16,126 nucleotides of DNA from Burkholderiales bacterium (GCA_019751575.1 JAIENF010000260.1:1-16126); one strand, 5' to 3'. Positions 1 through 7,563 are shown, numbered from the stretch's first letter. Notes: generated by a model not told the origin, from the sequence alone. Translations and numbers: made by a program.

Positions 1-643
1 CGATCACCCCCGCCAGTTTCGACACCGGCACCACTTCATCGGCCGCCCTGGCCGTGCTGCGCGTGAGCGTGCCGCTGCGGGTGACGGCGATCACCTTCAC
101 GCCGAGCTTCCGCGCGCCGCGGCCGACCGCCGCGCCGACGTCGCCGAAGCCGATCACCACCGCCGTCTTGCCGGCGATCGGCGACGAGAACGCATGCGCC
201 CAGTGCTTCGCGCGCTGGGCGGTCATCACCTCGGGGATGCGGGCATTGAGCATCAGCAGGCCCATCGCGCCGGAGTCCTGCGCCTTGGCCGCGTGGGCGC
301 CGCTGTTGTTGGTGAGCACGCAGCCTTCGGGCAGCCAGTCGAGCGGCAGCAGTCCGTCGATGCCGGCGCCGGTGGTCTGGATCCATTCGAGGCGGGGCGC
401 CATCGCGCGCAGGTTCTCGCGTGGCGGGTCGGAATTGAGCAGGAAGTCGGCGGTCTGCAGCGCCTCGGCCAGCATCTTCCGGTCGAAGCCGACGGTGATC
501 TTCAGCCGGCGCGCGAGCGCCGGATGGCGCCGCACCGCGGCCTTCACGTCGCTTTCGAGCACCTGGAACTGGCGCGGCTTCGAGCTGTTGCTCTCGAAGT
601 GGACATGGAACTTGCGCGGGGTGCTGCCTGGGGAGCGGGGCAT
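1..643 (-). CDS. D-isomer-specific 2-hydroxyacid dehydrogenase, C-terminus cut by window edge
   Basis: The first 214 residues are visible; the frame runs open off the left edge. The family interconverts 2-oxoacids and 2-hydroxyacids with NAD(P)H in the cytosol. The N-terminal substrate-domain segment includes IQTTGAGID at residues 88-96. The Rossmann fingerprint GFGDVGAAVG is at 165-174, preceded by a hydrophobic strand and followed by the usual VKVIAV strand. The family is normally about 310-330 residues, so about a third is missing, including the expected catalytic Arg, Glu and His, and activity cannot be judged. The ATG at 643 lies 10 bases after the stop of the dioxygenase beta-subunit gene, so it is probably the last visible gene of the same operon. 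It could reduce an oxoacid intermediate of the pathway. The family is clear; the substrate is unknown. Confidence 0.85.
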   Translation of the reverse strand, partial: MPRSPGSTPRKFHVHFESNSSKPRQFQVLESDVKAAVRRHPALARRLKITVGFDRKMLAEALQTADFLLNSDPPRENLRAMAPRLEWIQTTGAGIDGLLPLDWLPEGCVLTNNSGAHAAKAQDSGAMGLLMLNARIPEVMTAQRAKHWAHAFSSPIAGKTAVVIGFGDVGAAVGRGARKLGVKVIAVTRSGTLTRSTARAADEVVPVSKLAGVI

Positions 644-653
644 CGTGCGGGGC

Positions 654-1199
654 CTAGATCGGGATCACGAGCAGGGTGTCGATCTGGTTCGAATCGGCGA
701 TCACCATGCGGCTGCGGAGCTTCGGTACGTCGCCGCCGGGCGGTCCCTCGAACACGATGTCGTCCAGGTAGCGGCCGGTGGAGAACAGCTTCTGTTCGCC
801 ATTGTGCATGGTGCGCACGCACAGGTAGTTGGTCTGGGTCCGTGCGGTGAAGCGCGCCGTGGCGCCCGAGGCGTCCATGCCGACCTCCAGCACCTGGGTC
901 GGGCCGATCACATGGCGGTAGGTGTGCGGCTCCCAGACGTTCACCTGGCGCAGCGAATAGATGCGGTCGACCATCATGTCGCGGTTGTCGCACAGGAGCA
1001 TGCCGGCGACCCAGCCGCGGGCGAGGTTCTCGCGGCCGGTCACCTGGTAGTGGCCGTCCTCGGTGAAGAACGTCGGCCAGCGCTCGTAGTCGCCCTCGTC
1101 GATCGCATGCACGTAGTCGACCATCAGGTGCTCGATCGCGCTGCGCCGTTCCGGAGTGATGTCGGGTGCTGCCGTGGATGATGCAGTCGCGGTGCTCAT
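654..1199 (-). CDS. Aromatic ring-hydroxylating dioxygenase, beta (small) subunit
   Basis: This 181-residue protein matches the small subunit of Rieske non-heme iron oxygenases, which have a SnoaL/NTF2-like cone fold. The family is typically 160-190 residues. Features include an N-terminal helix rich in acidic residues (HAIDEGDYERWPTFFTEDGHY, described here by its core WPTFFTEDGHY around residues 41-51), the strand TARTQTNYLCVRT around 118-130, and a C-terminal strand ending in VIPI. The subunit has no redox cofactor; it is structural and can influence substrate range. The ATG at 1199 is two bases from the TGA of the alpha-subunit gene, which implies translational coupling. The reading frame continues upstream into the alpha gene, but that extension is an out-of-frame shadow; the Met at 1199 gives the expected family length. 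Confidence 0.92.
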   Translation of the reverse strand: MSTATASSTAAPDITPERRSAIEHLMVDYVHAIDEGDYERWPTFFTEDGHYQVTGRENLARGWVAGMLLCDNRDMMVDRIYSLRQVNVWEPHTYRHVIGPTQVLEVGMDASGATARFTARTQTNYLCVRTMHNGEQKLFSTGRYLDDIVFEGPPGGDVPKLRSRMVIADSNQIDTLLVIPI

Positions 1200-1201
1200 G
1201 T

Positions 1202-2461
1202 TCAGGCGCCCATCAGTTCGCGGTAGGCCTTGTAGAAGCCGCGCACCGAGGTCTCGGTCGCGCGCGTCGGCTGGCCGTCGGCGGTCAGGCCGCCCATCTC
1301 GACCACCGCCTGCTTGTCGCGGTCGCCCTTGATGCCCTGCTGCACGAAGCCGCCGATGGCGCCATCTTCCATCGAGATGTAGCCGTGCGGCCCTACCAGG
1401 TTGCTCTGCTTGATGCGGATCGCGCGCTGCTCCGGCGTGTCTTCCTCGAAGGCGACCACGGTCCAGACCAGTTCGCACTCGTCGGTGCCGCGGGTGATTA
1501 TCTGCCGCGTGCCGACCGAGTTCAGGATCTGCTGCAGCACGAAGCCGGGCAGGATGCTCTGCAGCGCATTGGTGATGTTGTCGTCGTACTCCATCCACTG
1601 CGCGATCAGCGACGGATCGTTCAGGCCGAAGTCGGACTTCATCGTGCGCAGCTTGCCCGGCGAGTATTCCTCGTGGCCCTGGTCGGTGAGGCGCTTGGCG
1701 AACACGAGGTGGTGCCAGTTGGCCGGGTCGTGGCGGATGCCGCCCTCCGCCGACAGCCGGTTCAGCTTGAACGTCGCGAAGAACGCATGCAGCAGCGACG
1801 GATGGTGCGTGTCGCGGCTGTTCTCGATGTACAGCTTCCAGTTGTTCGGCATGATGTGGTTGTAGCGGCCGATGATCTGCATCTTCCGGCCGCGGATGGT
1901 GCGCCGGATGTGCGCGACCATCGGCTCCCCCAGGTACTGCTCGAGCGGCGGGGTCTGCTCGCTGAAGGTGCCGAACACCAGCCCCTCGATCACTTCGACG
2001 CGCAGCCGCGTCAGTGCATGCTTCGACTTGTCGAAACCTTCCGGCATGCCGCCCAGGCCGCCGACGCCCTTCTCGAAGGCGATGCCGCGCAGTTCGCCCG
2101 ACTGGTCGAACGACCAGGCGTGGTACGGGCAGACGAACGAGCGCTTGCCTTCGCCGCGCGAGTCGTGGCAGAGGACCGACCCCTTGTGCGTGCAGCGGTT
2201 GACCAGCGCATTGATGCCGCCCTCGGCGGTGCGCAGCACGATCACCGGGGTGTCGCCGACCTTGGTCAGCACATAGTCGTTCGGCTTCGGGATCTCGCAC
2301 TCGAGCGACAGGAAGTTCCAGGTCGGGCCGCGGAAGATGCGGTCCTGCTCCCAGGCGTAGATCTCGGGGTCACCGTAGATGTGCAGCGGTATCCTCGACA
2401 GGTCATCCGTCGGCCACCGGATGAGTTCACTGACGGGGCGCACCCCTATCGCCTGGGCCAT
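1202..2461 (-). CDS. Rieske aromatic ring-hydroxylating dioxygenase, alpha (large) subunit
   Basis: This 419-residue protein is the catalytic subunit of a multicomponent Rieske oxygenase, which adds O2 to an aromatic ring using electrons from a separate reductase and ferredoxin. The Rieske [2Fe-2S] ligands are C90-x-H92 and C111-x2-H114. The mononuclear iron site is D217-x2-H220-x4-H225, with the spacing of the naphthalene dioxygenase site; D376 (MEDG) is a plausible third ligand. The segment NNWKLYIENSRDTHHPSLLH resembles the group that includes anthranilate, salicylate and halobenzoate oxygenases; that similarity is from memory, not a search. The ATG at 2461 is preceded by a GGAGG ribosome site about 4-8 bases upstream, which decides the start over a longer open frame. 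No ferredoxin or ferredoxin reductase gene is visible, so electrons must come from proteins encoded elsewhere. An aromatic or heteroaromatic acid is a likely substrate. Confidence 0.95.
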   Translation of the reverse strand: MAQAIGVRPVSELIRWPTDDLSRIPLHIYGDPEIYAWEQDRIFRGPTWNFLSLECEIPKPNDYVLTKVGDTPVIVLRTAEGGINALVNRCTHKGSVLCHDSRGEGKRSFVCPYHAWSFDQSGELRGIAFEKGVGGLGGMPEGFDKSKHALTRLRVEVIEGLVFGTFSEQTPPLEQYLGEPMVAHIRRTIRGRKMQIIGRYNHIMPNNWKLYIENSRDTHHPSLLHAFFATFKLNRLSAEGGIRHDPANWHHLVFAKRLTDQGHEEYSPGKLRTMKSDFGLNDPSLIAQWMEYDDNITNALQSILPGFVLQQILNSVGTRQIITRGTDECELVWTVVAFEEDTPEQRAIRIKQSNLVGPHGYISMEDGAIGGFVQQGIKGDRDKQAVVEMGGLTADGQPTRATETSVRGFYKAYRELMGA

Positions 2462-2496
2462 TCTGTCCTCCGTTACCGGGTGGGCTGCCTGCCCGG

Positions 2497-2964
2497 TTAC
2501 CTGATCTCGAACACCGCATCCACCTCGACCGCGCAGTCCGACGGCAGTGCCGACACGCCGATCGCGGTGCGCGAATGCTTGCCGGCTTCGCCGAACACCT
2601 CGACGAACAGGTCGGAGGCGCCGTTGATCACCGACGGCTGGTCGTAGAACTTCGGATCGGAGGCGACGAAGCCACGCACCGACACGCAGCGCACCGCCCG
2701 GTCGAGGTCGCCGCCCAGCGCCAGCTTGAGCGCGGCGATCAGGTTGATCGCGCAGACCCGCGCCGCCGCCTTGCCACCGGCGACGTCCACTTCCGCGCCC
2801 AGCTTGCCCTTGTGGGTGACCTTGCCATCGACGCGGCAAACCTGCCCCGCGAGGAACACGAGGTTGCCGGTGATCGCGTACGGCAGGTAGTTCGCGACCG
2901 GGGTCGGGACCGGCGCCAGGGTGATGCCCATCTCCGCCAGTTTGCTTTCGTACTTGCCAGCCAT
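2497..2964 (-). CDS. RidA/YjgF/YER057c/UK114-family protein
   Basis: This 155-residue protein belongs to the RidA superfamily of small trimeric enzymes that hydrolyse reactive enamines and imines to ketones and ammonia. It is longer than the roughly 128-residue RidA proper and looks like the YjgF-like subgroup of about 150 residues. The diagnostic C-terminal block is HSRTAIGVSALPSDCAVEVDA (core RTAIGVSALP), with R132 at the position of the substrate-carboxylate Arg and E147 in the VEV strand. Upstream are LVFLAGQV (35-42) and the FVASDPKF turn (99-106). A strong AGGAGG sits just before the ATG at 2964. It lies between the UbiD decarboxylase and dioxygenase genes, so a pathway deaminase role comparable to 2-aminomuconate deaminase is possible. 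General enamine detoxification is the alternative. Confidence 0.88.
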   Translation of the reverse strand: MAGKYESKLAEMGITLAPVPTPVANYLPYAITGNLVFLAGQVCRVDGKVTHKGKLGAEVDVAGGKAAARVCAINLIAALKLALGGDLDRAVRCVSVRGFVASDPKFYDQPSVINGASDLFVEVFGEAGKHSRTAIGVSALPSDCAVEVDAVFEIR

Positions 2965-3010
2965 GCGGCCTCCTCGTGTGCGGTCGTTCGGAACTGCGCG
3001 TCGATGCGTG

Positions 3011-4627
3011 CTACTTACCGCGCTGCGGAAGCACCGCGGCGAACTTCGAGCCGCGCACGCACATCTTGCCCTTCGGGTCCTGCCACAGCTTTTCGATCGT
3101 GTGCAGGTGTCCCAGCGCACGCGCGACGGTCTGGAAATCGTGGTCCGAAAAATGCGCGGCGATGTCCTGGTAGTAGCGCGGCTCGACCTCGATCATCGCA
3201 AGCACTTGCTGTGCCAGTGCCTCGACCTTGGCGTCGGTTGCGCCGAGCGCCGGGGGCAGCGGATCGGCCTTGCCCACCACGTAGTCGTCGACCTTGGCGC
3301 GGTCGGCGTAGGCGTAGGCGATGCGCTCGAAACGCTCGACCGGGATGCCTTCGCCGATGGTCGCATCGATGCCGACCTTGGCGCCGGTGGGGACCACGCC
3401 GTGCGGCATCACCGCCAGGCTGGAGTCGAGCGGCTTGGCGCGTGCGCCCGGGATGATGATCACGTCGCGGTCGCCCTGCACCCGGGTCGCGATCGCCCAC
3501 TCGACGTCCATCGCGTTGAACGGGTCGATGTCCTCGTCGACGATCACCACGTGCTTCAGGTCCATCACCGACAGCGCGGCGAGCAGCGCATTCTTGCCCT
3601 CGCCGGCCTGCTTCTTGATCGAGATCACCGCGTGCCAGAATGCGCAGCCGCCCAGCGTGACGTTGATCGCGACGGTCTGGATGCCGGCGATCTTCAGTGC
3701 CGAACGGATCGCCGTGTAGCGGGTCGGCGCGGCGAGCCAGGTGTTCTCCCAGGGCATGTGCAGCGCGTAGTACACCGCCTTGCGGCGCATGGTGATCGCC
3801 TTCACGCGCACCAGCGGGTTCCAGTGCAGGCCACCCATCAGGCGGGTGAACTCGCCGAAACGACCTTCCGGATGCGTCCAGCCGGTGGGGAGGATCTCGG
3901 CTTCGAGCACGATCTCGGCGTCGGCCAGGCAGGGCAGGTCGATCGTCTCGCACTGGGCGAAACGCACCGCCTCGCCGCGGATGCCGCCGGCGATGGCCAT
4001 CTCGTCCACGCCCAGCGGCGCACGGAAGCCCGAACCCATGATCTCGTACGGATGGCAGCCGATCGAGATCGAGATCGGCAGCGCCTCGCCGCGCTCGAGC
4101 GCGCGCGCGGCGAACAGCCGCATGTTGTTCGGGGTGACGATGTCGATGCCGGTGAGGTTCTTCTCCTTCACCATGAACCGGTAGACGCCGGCGTTCAGGC
4201 CATGCTCCGGGTCGCGCGCCATCACCACGCCCGCGGTGATCATCGGGCCGCCGTCGTAGATGGAAGACATCGGTACCGGCAGCTTGAACAGGTCGACGTC
4301 GTCGCCCTTGATCACGATCTCCTGGCAGGCCGCCTTCTCGACGTACACCGGCGGGATCGGCTTGACGATGCCGCGCTGCAGCTTGTGCTCGATCTCGGCG
4401 TAGTTCTCCACCCCGATCGACAGCGTCGCGCGCTTCTGCGAGCGGATGATGCCCGACACCACCGGCATGTCGTAGCCGATCACGTCATGGAAGTAGAGCG
4501 CCTTGTCGGACTGGTCGACCAGCGTCGCGATGTGGCGGATGTCGACCGGCTGCTTCAGGTCGACCAGTTCGCCGGCTTCGCGCAGGCGGTCCAGGAACTG
4601 GCGGAAGTCTTCCTTCTCGTAGGCCAT
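3011..4627 (-). CDS. UbiD-family prenylated-FMN-dependent (de)carboxylase
   Basis: This 538-residue protein is a full-length UbiD-family enzyme (usually about 480-520 residues). The family reversibly decarboxylates aromatic, heteroaromatic or alpha,beta-unsaturated acids with prenylated FMN. Visible residues match the fungal Fdc1 site: N145 and R150 with the same five-residue spacing as N168/R173, and E254 and E259 in PEGRFGEF matching E277/E282. H192 in the CHPYE turn is a candidate metal ligand. The ATG at 4627 lies seven bases after the thioesterase stop, with AAAGG upstream; the frame continues back to 4735 but overlaps the thioesterase, so the later start is preferred. No UbiX flavin prenyltransferase is visible, so cofactor must be supplied from elsewhere. 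Operon context suggests a carboxylate is removed from an aromatic intermediate. Phthalate-, protocatechuate- or pyrrole/pyridine-type acids are all possible substrates. Confidence 0.93.
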   Translation of the reverse strand: MAYEKEDFRQFLDRLREAGELVDLKQPVDIRHIATLVDQSDKALYFHDVIGYDMPVVSGIIRSQKRATLSIGVENYAEIEHKLQRGIVKPIPPVYVEKAACQEIVIKGDDVDLFKLPVPMSSIYDGGPMITAGVVMARDPEHGLNAGVYRFMVKEKNLTGIDIVTPNNMRLFAARALERGEALPISISIGCHPYEIMGSGFRAPLGVDEMAIAGGIRGEAVRFAQCETIDLPCLADAEIVLEAEILPTGWTHPEGRFGEFTRLMGGLHWNPLVRVKAITMRRKAVYYALHMPWENTWLAAPTRYTAIRSALKIAGIQTVAINVTLGGCAFWHAVISIKKQAGEGKNALLAALSVMDLKHVVIVDEDIDPFNAMDVEWAIATRVQGDRDVIIIPGARAKPLDSSLAVMPHGVVPTGAKVGIDATIGEGIPVERFERIAYAYADRAKVDDYVVGKADPLPPALGATDAKVEALAQQVLAMIEVEPRYYQDIAAHFSDHDFQTVARALGHLHTIEKLWQDPKGKMCVRGSKFAAVLPQRGK

Positions 4628-4634
4628 GGCGTGG

Positions 4635-5066
4635 TCAGCCTTTCGCGGGCGCCGGAGCCGGCGGGGCGGTGAAATAGGTGCCACGGCCGCTGGCGCAGAG
4701 GTTGCCTGCCGCGTCGTACACATAGGCCTCGGCACAGGTGAACTGGCCGCCGAAGCGCACGATCTTGCCGGTGCACTTCAGGTCGCCCTTGGCCGCGCGG
4801 TGGTAGTCGACGCGCAGGTCGATGGTCGGCACCGGGTTCCCGTTCTTCACGGCGATCGCATAGTCGGCGACGACGTCGACCAGCGAGGCAAGGATGCCGC
4901 CGTGCGTGTAGCCGCCGGCGGGATTGACGACCCACTCCTCGCGCCATTTGGCGGTCATCTCGATCGTGTCATCGCCGACTGCGGTCACGGTCAGGCCGAG
5001 CCACGCGTTGAACGGGCTCTTGGCGAGGCGGGCATTGAGTTCTTCAGGGGTGGGCTTGTCGGCCAT
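4635..5066 (-). CDS. PaaI-type hotdog-fold thioesterase
   Basis: This 143-residue protein has the PaaI-like hotdog fold, whose members hydrolyse acyl-CoA or aromatic acyl-CoA thioesters in the cytosol. The active-site region is NPAGGYTHGGILASLVD: N48, the HGG turn at 55-57 and D64, which matches the catalytic Asp on the central helix of PaaI. The strand TIDLRVDYHRAA (81-92) and the C-terminal GRGTYF strand also fit. The tail is low in complexity (Pro/Ala). The ATG at 5066 has only a weak purine-rich GAGAG stretch upstream. It is followed after seven bases by the UbiD gene and preceded by a strong hairpin. A CoA ester could be a pathway intermediate, or the enzyme could rescue stalled CoA esters. 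No CoA ligase is visible. Confidence 0.88.
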   Translation of the reverse strand: MADKPTPEELNARLAKSPFNAWLGLTVTAVGDDTIEMTAKWREEWVVNPAGGYTHGGILASLVDVVADYAIAVKNGNPVPTIDLRVDYHRAAKGDLKCTGKIVRFGGQFTCAEAYVYDAAGNLCASGRGTYFTAPPAPAPAKG

Positions 5067-5103
5067 GCTGTGCTCTCTCTCTTCGAATGTACGCAGACGG
5101 TAT

Positions 5104-5136
5104 GCGGGCGGGCGCGACGGCGGTGCGCCCGCCCGC
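5104..5136. terminator. Perfect 12-bp inverted repeat between the reductase and thioesterase genes
   Basis: GCGGGCGGGCGC (5104-5115) and its exact reverse complement (5125-5136) flank a nine-base loop. All pairs are Watson-Crick, so the hairpin forms in RNA from either strand. It lies in the 82-base gap inside the minus-strand operon, 12 bases downstream of the reductase stop codon. No T-run follows on the minus strand, so a full intrinsic terminator is doubtful. Partial termination or protection of the upstream message from 3' exonucleases is more likely. Confidence 0.55.
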
Positions 5137-5148
5137 CGCGGCGGTGCC

Positions 5149-6153
5149 TCAGGGGGTGACGACGACCTTGCCGAACACTTCGCGGTTCTCGATCAGGGCC
5201 AGGCCTTCCTTCGCCTTCTCGAGCGGCAGCACGACGTCGATCACCGGCTTCATCTCGCCCTTCTGGATCATGTCCATCAGCGCGCTCAGGTTCTCGTTGT
5301 AGAAGCTGTTCGAGCCCTTGATGTTCAGCTCGAAGCTCCAGATGTAGCGCAGGTCTTCCTTCGGGTCGAAGCCGGCCGTGGCGCCGCAGGTGAGGATGCT
5401 GCCGCCGCGCTTGGTGCACTTGAGCGACGGGGCCCAGGTGTCGCCGCCGGTAAAATTGATCACCACGTCGACGCCGCCTTCGTAGCTGCGGCGCTGCGGC
5501 TTGCCGAACTTCTCGTTCACCCACTTCGAGAAATCGGTGGTCTTGTAGTTGATGACGTGGTCGGCGCCGAGGTCCTTCAGGCGCTGGATCTTGTCGTCGC
5601 TCGAGGCGCAGGCGATGACTTCCGCACCCAGCATCTTGGCCAGCAGCACGCAGCCGGTGCCGACGCCGCCCGAGGCACCCAGGACCAGGACCTTGTCGCC
5701 CTTCTTGATCGTGTTGTGGGTGACGATCATGCGGTGCGCCGTGCCGTAGGCCACCGGCAGCGCACAGGCTTCCTCGAAGGTGACGCCGTCGGGCATCTTG
5801 ATCAGCTGCTTCTGGTTGACCAGGCATTTCTCGGCCAGGCCGCCGTCCATCATCTCGCCCATCAGGCCGATCTTCGGATCGAGCGGGTTCACCAGCACGC
5901 GGTCTCCGACCTTCCAGCCTTCGACGCCGGCGCCGACTTCGAGGATCTCGCCCGCGAGGTCCAGGCCGATGATCACCGGCAGCGGAACCTTGATGCCCGG
6001 CATGCCGCGGACGGTGAACACGTCGTGGTAGTTGAACGAGGTCGCGCGGGTGCGCAGGATGACATGGCCTTCCTTGATCGTCGGGTCACGGTAATCGGCG
6101 ATGTACTCGAGGTTGTCGAGGGGACCATGGGACTTCAGCACGACTGCGCGCAT
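5149..6153 (-). CDS. Zinc-independent MDR-family NAD(P)H-dependent oxidoreductase (quinone reductase-like)
   Basis: This 334-residue protein is a medium-chain dehydrogenase/reductase. The N-terminal GroES-like domain (about 1-125) contains SFNYHDVFTVRG (39-50) and GLDLAGEILEVG (63-74). The Rossmann domain has the nucleotide fingerprint VLGASGGVG (147-155), followed by EVIACASS and DLGADHVINY. The zinc-binding Cys/His-Glu positions of alcohol dehydrogenases are not conserved (NYHD and GLDLAG instead), and the four-Cys structural zinc loop is absent. It therefore resembles quinone oxidoreductases and enoyl reductases that use NADPH without metal. The ATG at 6153 has GGAGAG upstream. Within the operon it could reduce a quinone or enone intermediate; it does not look like a Rieske-oxygenase reductase because no flavin or ferredoxin domain is present. 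Confidence 0.9.
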   Translation of the reverse strand: MRAVVLKSHGPLDNLEYIADYRDPTIKEGHVILRTRATSFNYHDVFTVRGMPGIKVPLPVIIGLDLAGEILEVGAGVEGWKVGDRVLVNPLDPKIGLMGEMMDGGLAEKCLVNQKQLIKMPDGVTFEEACALPVAYGTAHRMIVTHNTIKKGDKVLVLGASGGVGTGCVLLAKMLGAEVIACASSDDKIQRLKDLGADHVINYKTTDFSKWVNEKFGKPQRRSYEGGVDVVINFTGGDTWAPSLKCTKRGGSILTCGATAGFDPKEDLRYIWSFELNIKGSNSFYNENLSALMDMIQKGEMKPVIDVVLPLEKAKEGLALIENREVFGKVVVTP

Positions 6154-6259
6154 CGGGAGACTCTCCGTATCGTTTATCGGTGTTCGTTGACGGGACTGCC
6201 GCAGGTACGTCGCCGCACGGGCGCGCGTGTGGCGGCCCGGGCGGCGGCGCACTGCAGCT

Positions 6260-6772
6260 TCAGGCTGGCATCGGGTAGATGCGGTTGACGCCGGTGGTGA
6301 TCTTGTCTTCACCGACGCCGTAGATGTGGATCGAGATCGCGATCGAACCGGACCGGTTGACGATCCGGTGGATGCCGCCATCGGTCCCGCTGTCGAAGCA
6401 GGAATCGCCGGCAGGGCGGGTGACGGTACGGACCTCGACCGGATGGGGGTCGCCCGGCGAAAGGCGGTAGAAGCTTTCGGTCAGTTCACCCGCGTACACG
6501 CCGACGCAGCACCAGGTATGGTGGCCGTGCACCGGGCTGCCCTGGCCCGGGCCCCATACCAGCGCAAGGATCGAGAACAGGCCGTTGGGATCGGCGTACA
6601 ACAGGTGGCGGGTGTAGGTATCGGGCTTGCTCAGTCGATGCTCCTCGGCCAGCAGGTCGAGGTCGACCAGCGAGCCGCGGACCGCGGACAGCAGGGCCTG
6701 CGGTTCGACTTCGCCATCGGCGAGCGCTGCGGCTGCGGTGCCCTCGATCAGCTTCCGCAATGAAGGTTTCAT
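6260..6772 (-). CDS. Cysteine dioxygenase-type cupin (thiol dioxygenase)
   Basis: This 170-residue cupin matches the type I cysteine dioxygenase family, which uses a 3-His iron site to oxidise a thiol to a sulfinic acid. The ligands are H82 and H84 (SPVHGHHTW) and H135 (GGIHRIV). R55 in YTRHLLY aligns with the substrate-carboxylate Arg60 of mammalian enzymes. S147, H149 and Y151 (AISIHIYG) match the Ser-His-Tyr relay. C89 lies five residues after H84, where mammalian enzymes have the Cys that cross-links to this Tyr; many bacterial members have Gly there. The start at 6772 overlaps the regulator stop in ATGA, so the two are translationally coupled. Cysteine or 3-mercaptopropionate are family substrates; a pathway-specific thiol or a recruited role on another substrate is possible. 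Confidence 0.85.
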   Translation of the reverse strand: MKPSLRKLIEGTAAAALADGEVEPQALLSAVRGSLVDLDLLAEEHRLSKPDTYTRHLLYADPNGLFSILALVWGPGQGSPVHGHHTWCCVGVYAGELTESFYRLSPGDPHPVEVRTVTRPAGDSCFDSGTDGGIHRIVNRSGSIAISIHIYGVGEDKITTGVNRIYPMPA

Positions 6773-7563
6773 CCGAGATCTCCGGTCGGGATTGCCATGG
6801 TCATCACGGCGCGGCTCTTGATGGCGGCGGTCAGCACCATCTCGCGCGCCGCTTCGATCTGCTCCCGGCAGATCTGCTCTGCGGTGGTGCCGTCGCCCCG
6901 CCGCAACGCCTTCACCAGCGCGCCATGTTCATGCTGCATTTCGGTGGTGCGGTCGCGCGAGGTCAGGCCCATGTGCAGCAGGCGGGTCATCTCGTCGAGC
7001 AGCGCCTCGATCGTGTGCGCCAGCCGATGGTTGCCGGTGGCCTGCGCGATGGTCACGTGGAAGCTGGCATTCGCCTCGAGGAAGCGGTGCGTGCTTGCGA
7101 TGTCCCCCGGCCGATAGCCGGCGCGGCAGACATCGTCGAGCAGTTTCAGCCGGCTGGCATCAACCTTGCCTGCAGCCAGCCGTGCGGCCTGCGGTTCGAG
7201 CATCAGCCGCAGTTCGAAGATGTCCTGGATGTCCTGCAGCGTGACCGGCGATACCACGTAGCCGCGCCGCGGCATCGCGCGCACCAGCCCCTCGTGGGCG
7301 AGGCGCTGCAGGGCCATGCGGATCGGCGCCTTGCCGAAGCCGTACTGTGCGCCGAGCTGGGATTCGGAAATGCCCGACCCCGGCGGCAGGGTGCAGGAAA
7401 TGATGTCGTGCTTGATGCGGTCGTAGGCCTGGTCGTTGAGCAGGGGTTCGGTGCCCGCGTCCCGGACGGGTTCGCGCACCGCATCGAGCCCTGGCAGGCC
7501 GGGTTTCTGTGCACGTGCGGTGGCGATCGCCGCCACGCCGGCTGGCAGGGTCAGGTCGGTCAT
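6769..7563 (-). CDS. GntR-family transcriptional regulator, FadR/FCD subfamily
   Basis: This 264-residue protein has an N-terminal winged helix-turn-helix (about residues 45-107: QAYDRIKHDIISCTLPPG, then SESQLGAQYGFGKAPIRMAL, then the wing RRGYVVSPV) and a C-terminal all-helical FCD ligand-binding domain (about 115-240). The FCD segments NASFHVTIAQATGN and EHGALVKAL carry candidate metal-ligand His residues. About 40 residues precede the DNA-binding domain, longer than usual and without predicted structure. It is the first full gene of the minus-strand operon and diverges from the binding-protein gene. It likely represses both directions and is released by a pathway acid. No in-frame start codon exists upstream of 7563 as far as the promoter; a short upstream ORF ends on this start. 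Confidence 0.93.
   Translation of the reverse strand: MTDLTLPAGVAAIATARAQKPGLPGLDAVREPVRDAGTEPLLNDQAYDRIKHDIISCTLPPGSGISESQLGAQYGFGKAPIRMALQRLAHEGLVRAMPRRGYVVSPVTLQDIQDIFELRLMLEPQAARLAAGKVDASRLKLLDDVCRAGYRPGDIASTHRFLEANASFHVTIAQATGNHRLAHTIEALLDEMTRLLHMGLTSRDRTTEMQHEHGALVKALRRGDGTTAEQICREQIEAAREMVLTAAIKSRAVMTMAIPTGDLG

Noticed and set aside
2475..2497. Hairpin in the gap between the RidA and dioxygenase alpha genes
   Set aside because: On the plus strand it looks like ten pairs, but two are G-T pairs that become A-C mismatches in the transcribed minus-strand RNA, leaving a 6-bp stem with no T-run.
2921..4672. A 583-residue open frame on the plus strand
   Set aside because: It is antisense to the UbiD gene; the UbiD product has the full set of active-site residues and a good start, while this frame shows no domain.
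6211..6234. Hairpin upstream of the MDR reductase gene
   Set aside because: The stem contains a G-T pair on the plus strand that is a mismatch on the transcribed strand, and it has no flanking T-run or clear link to a ribosome site.
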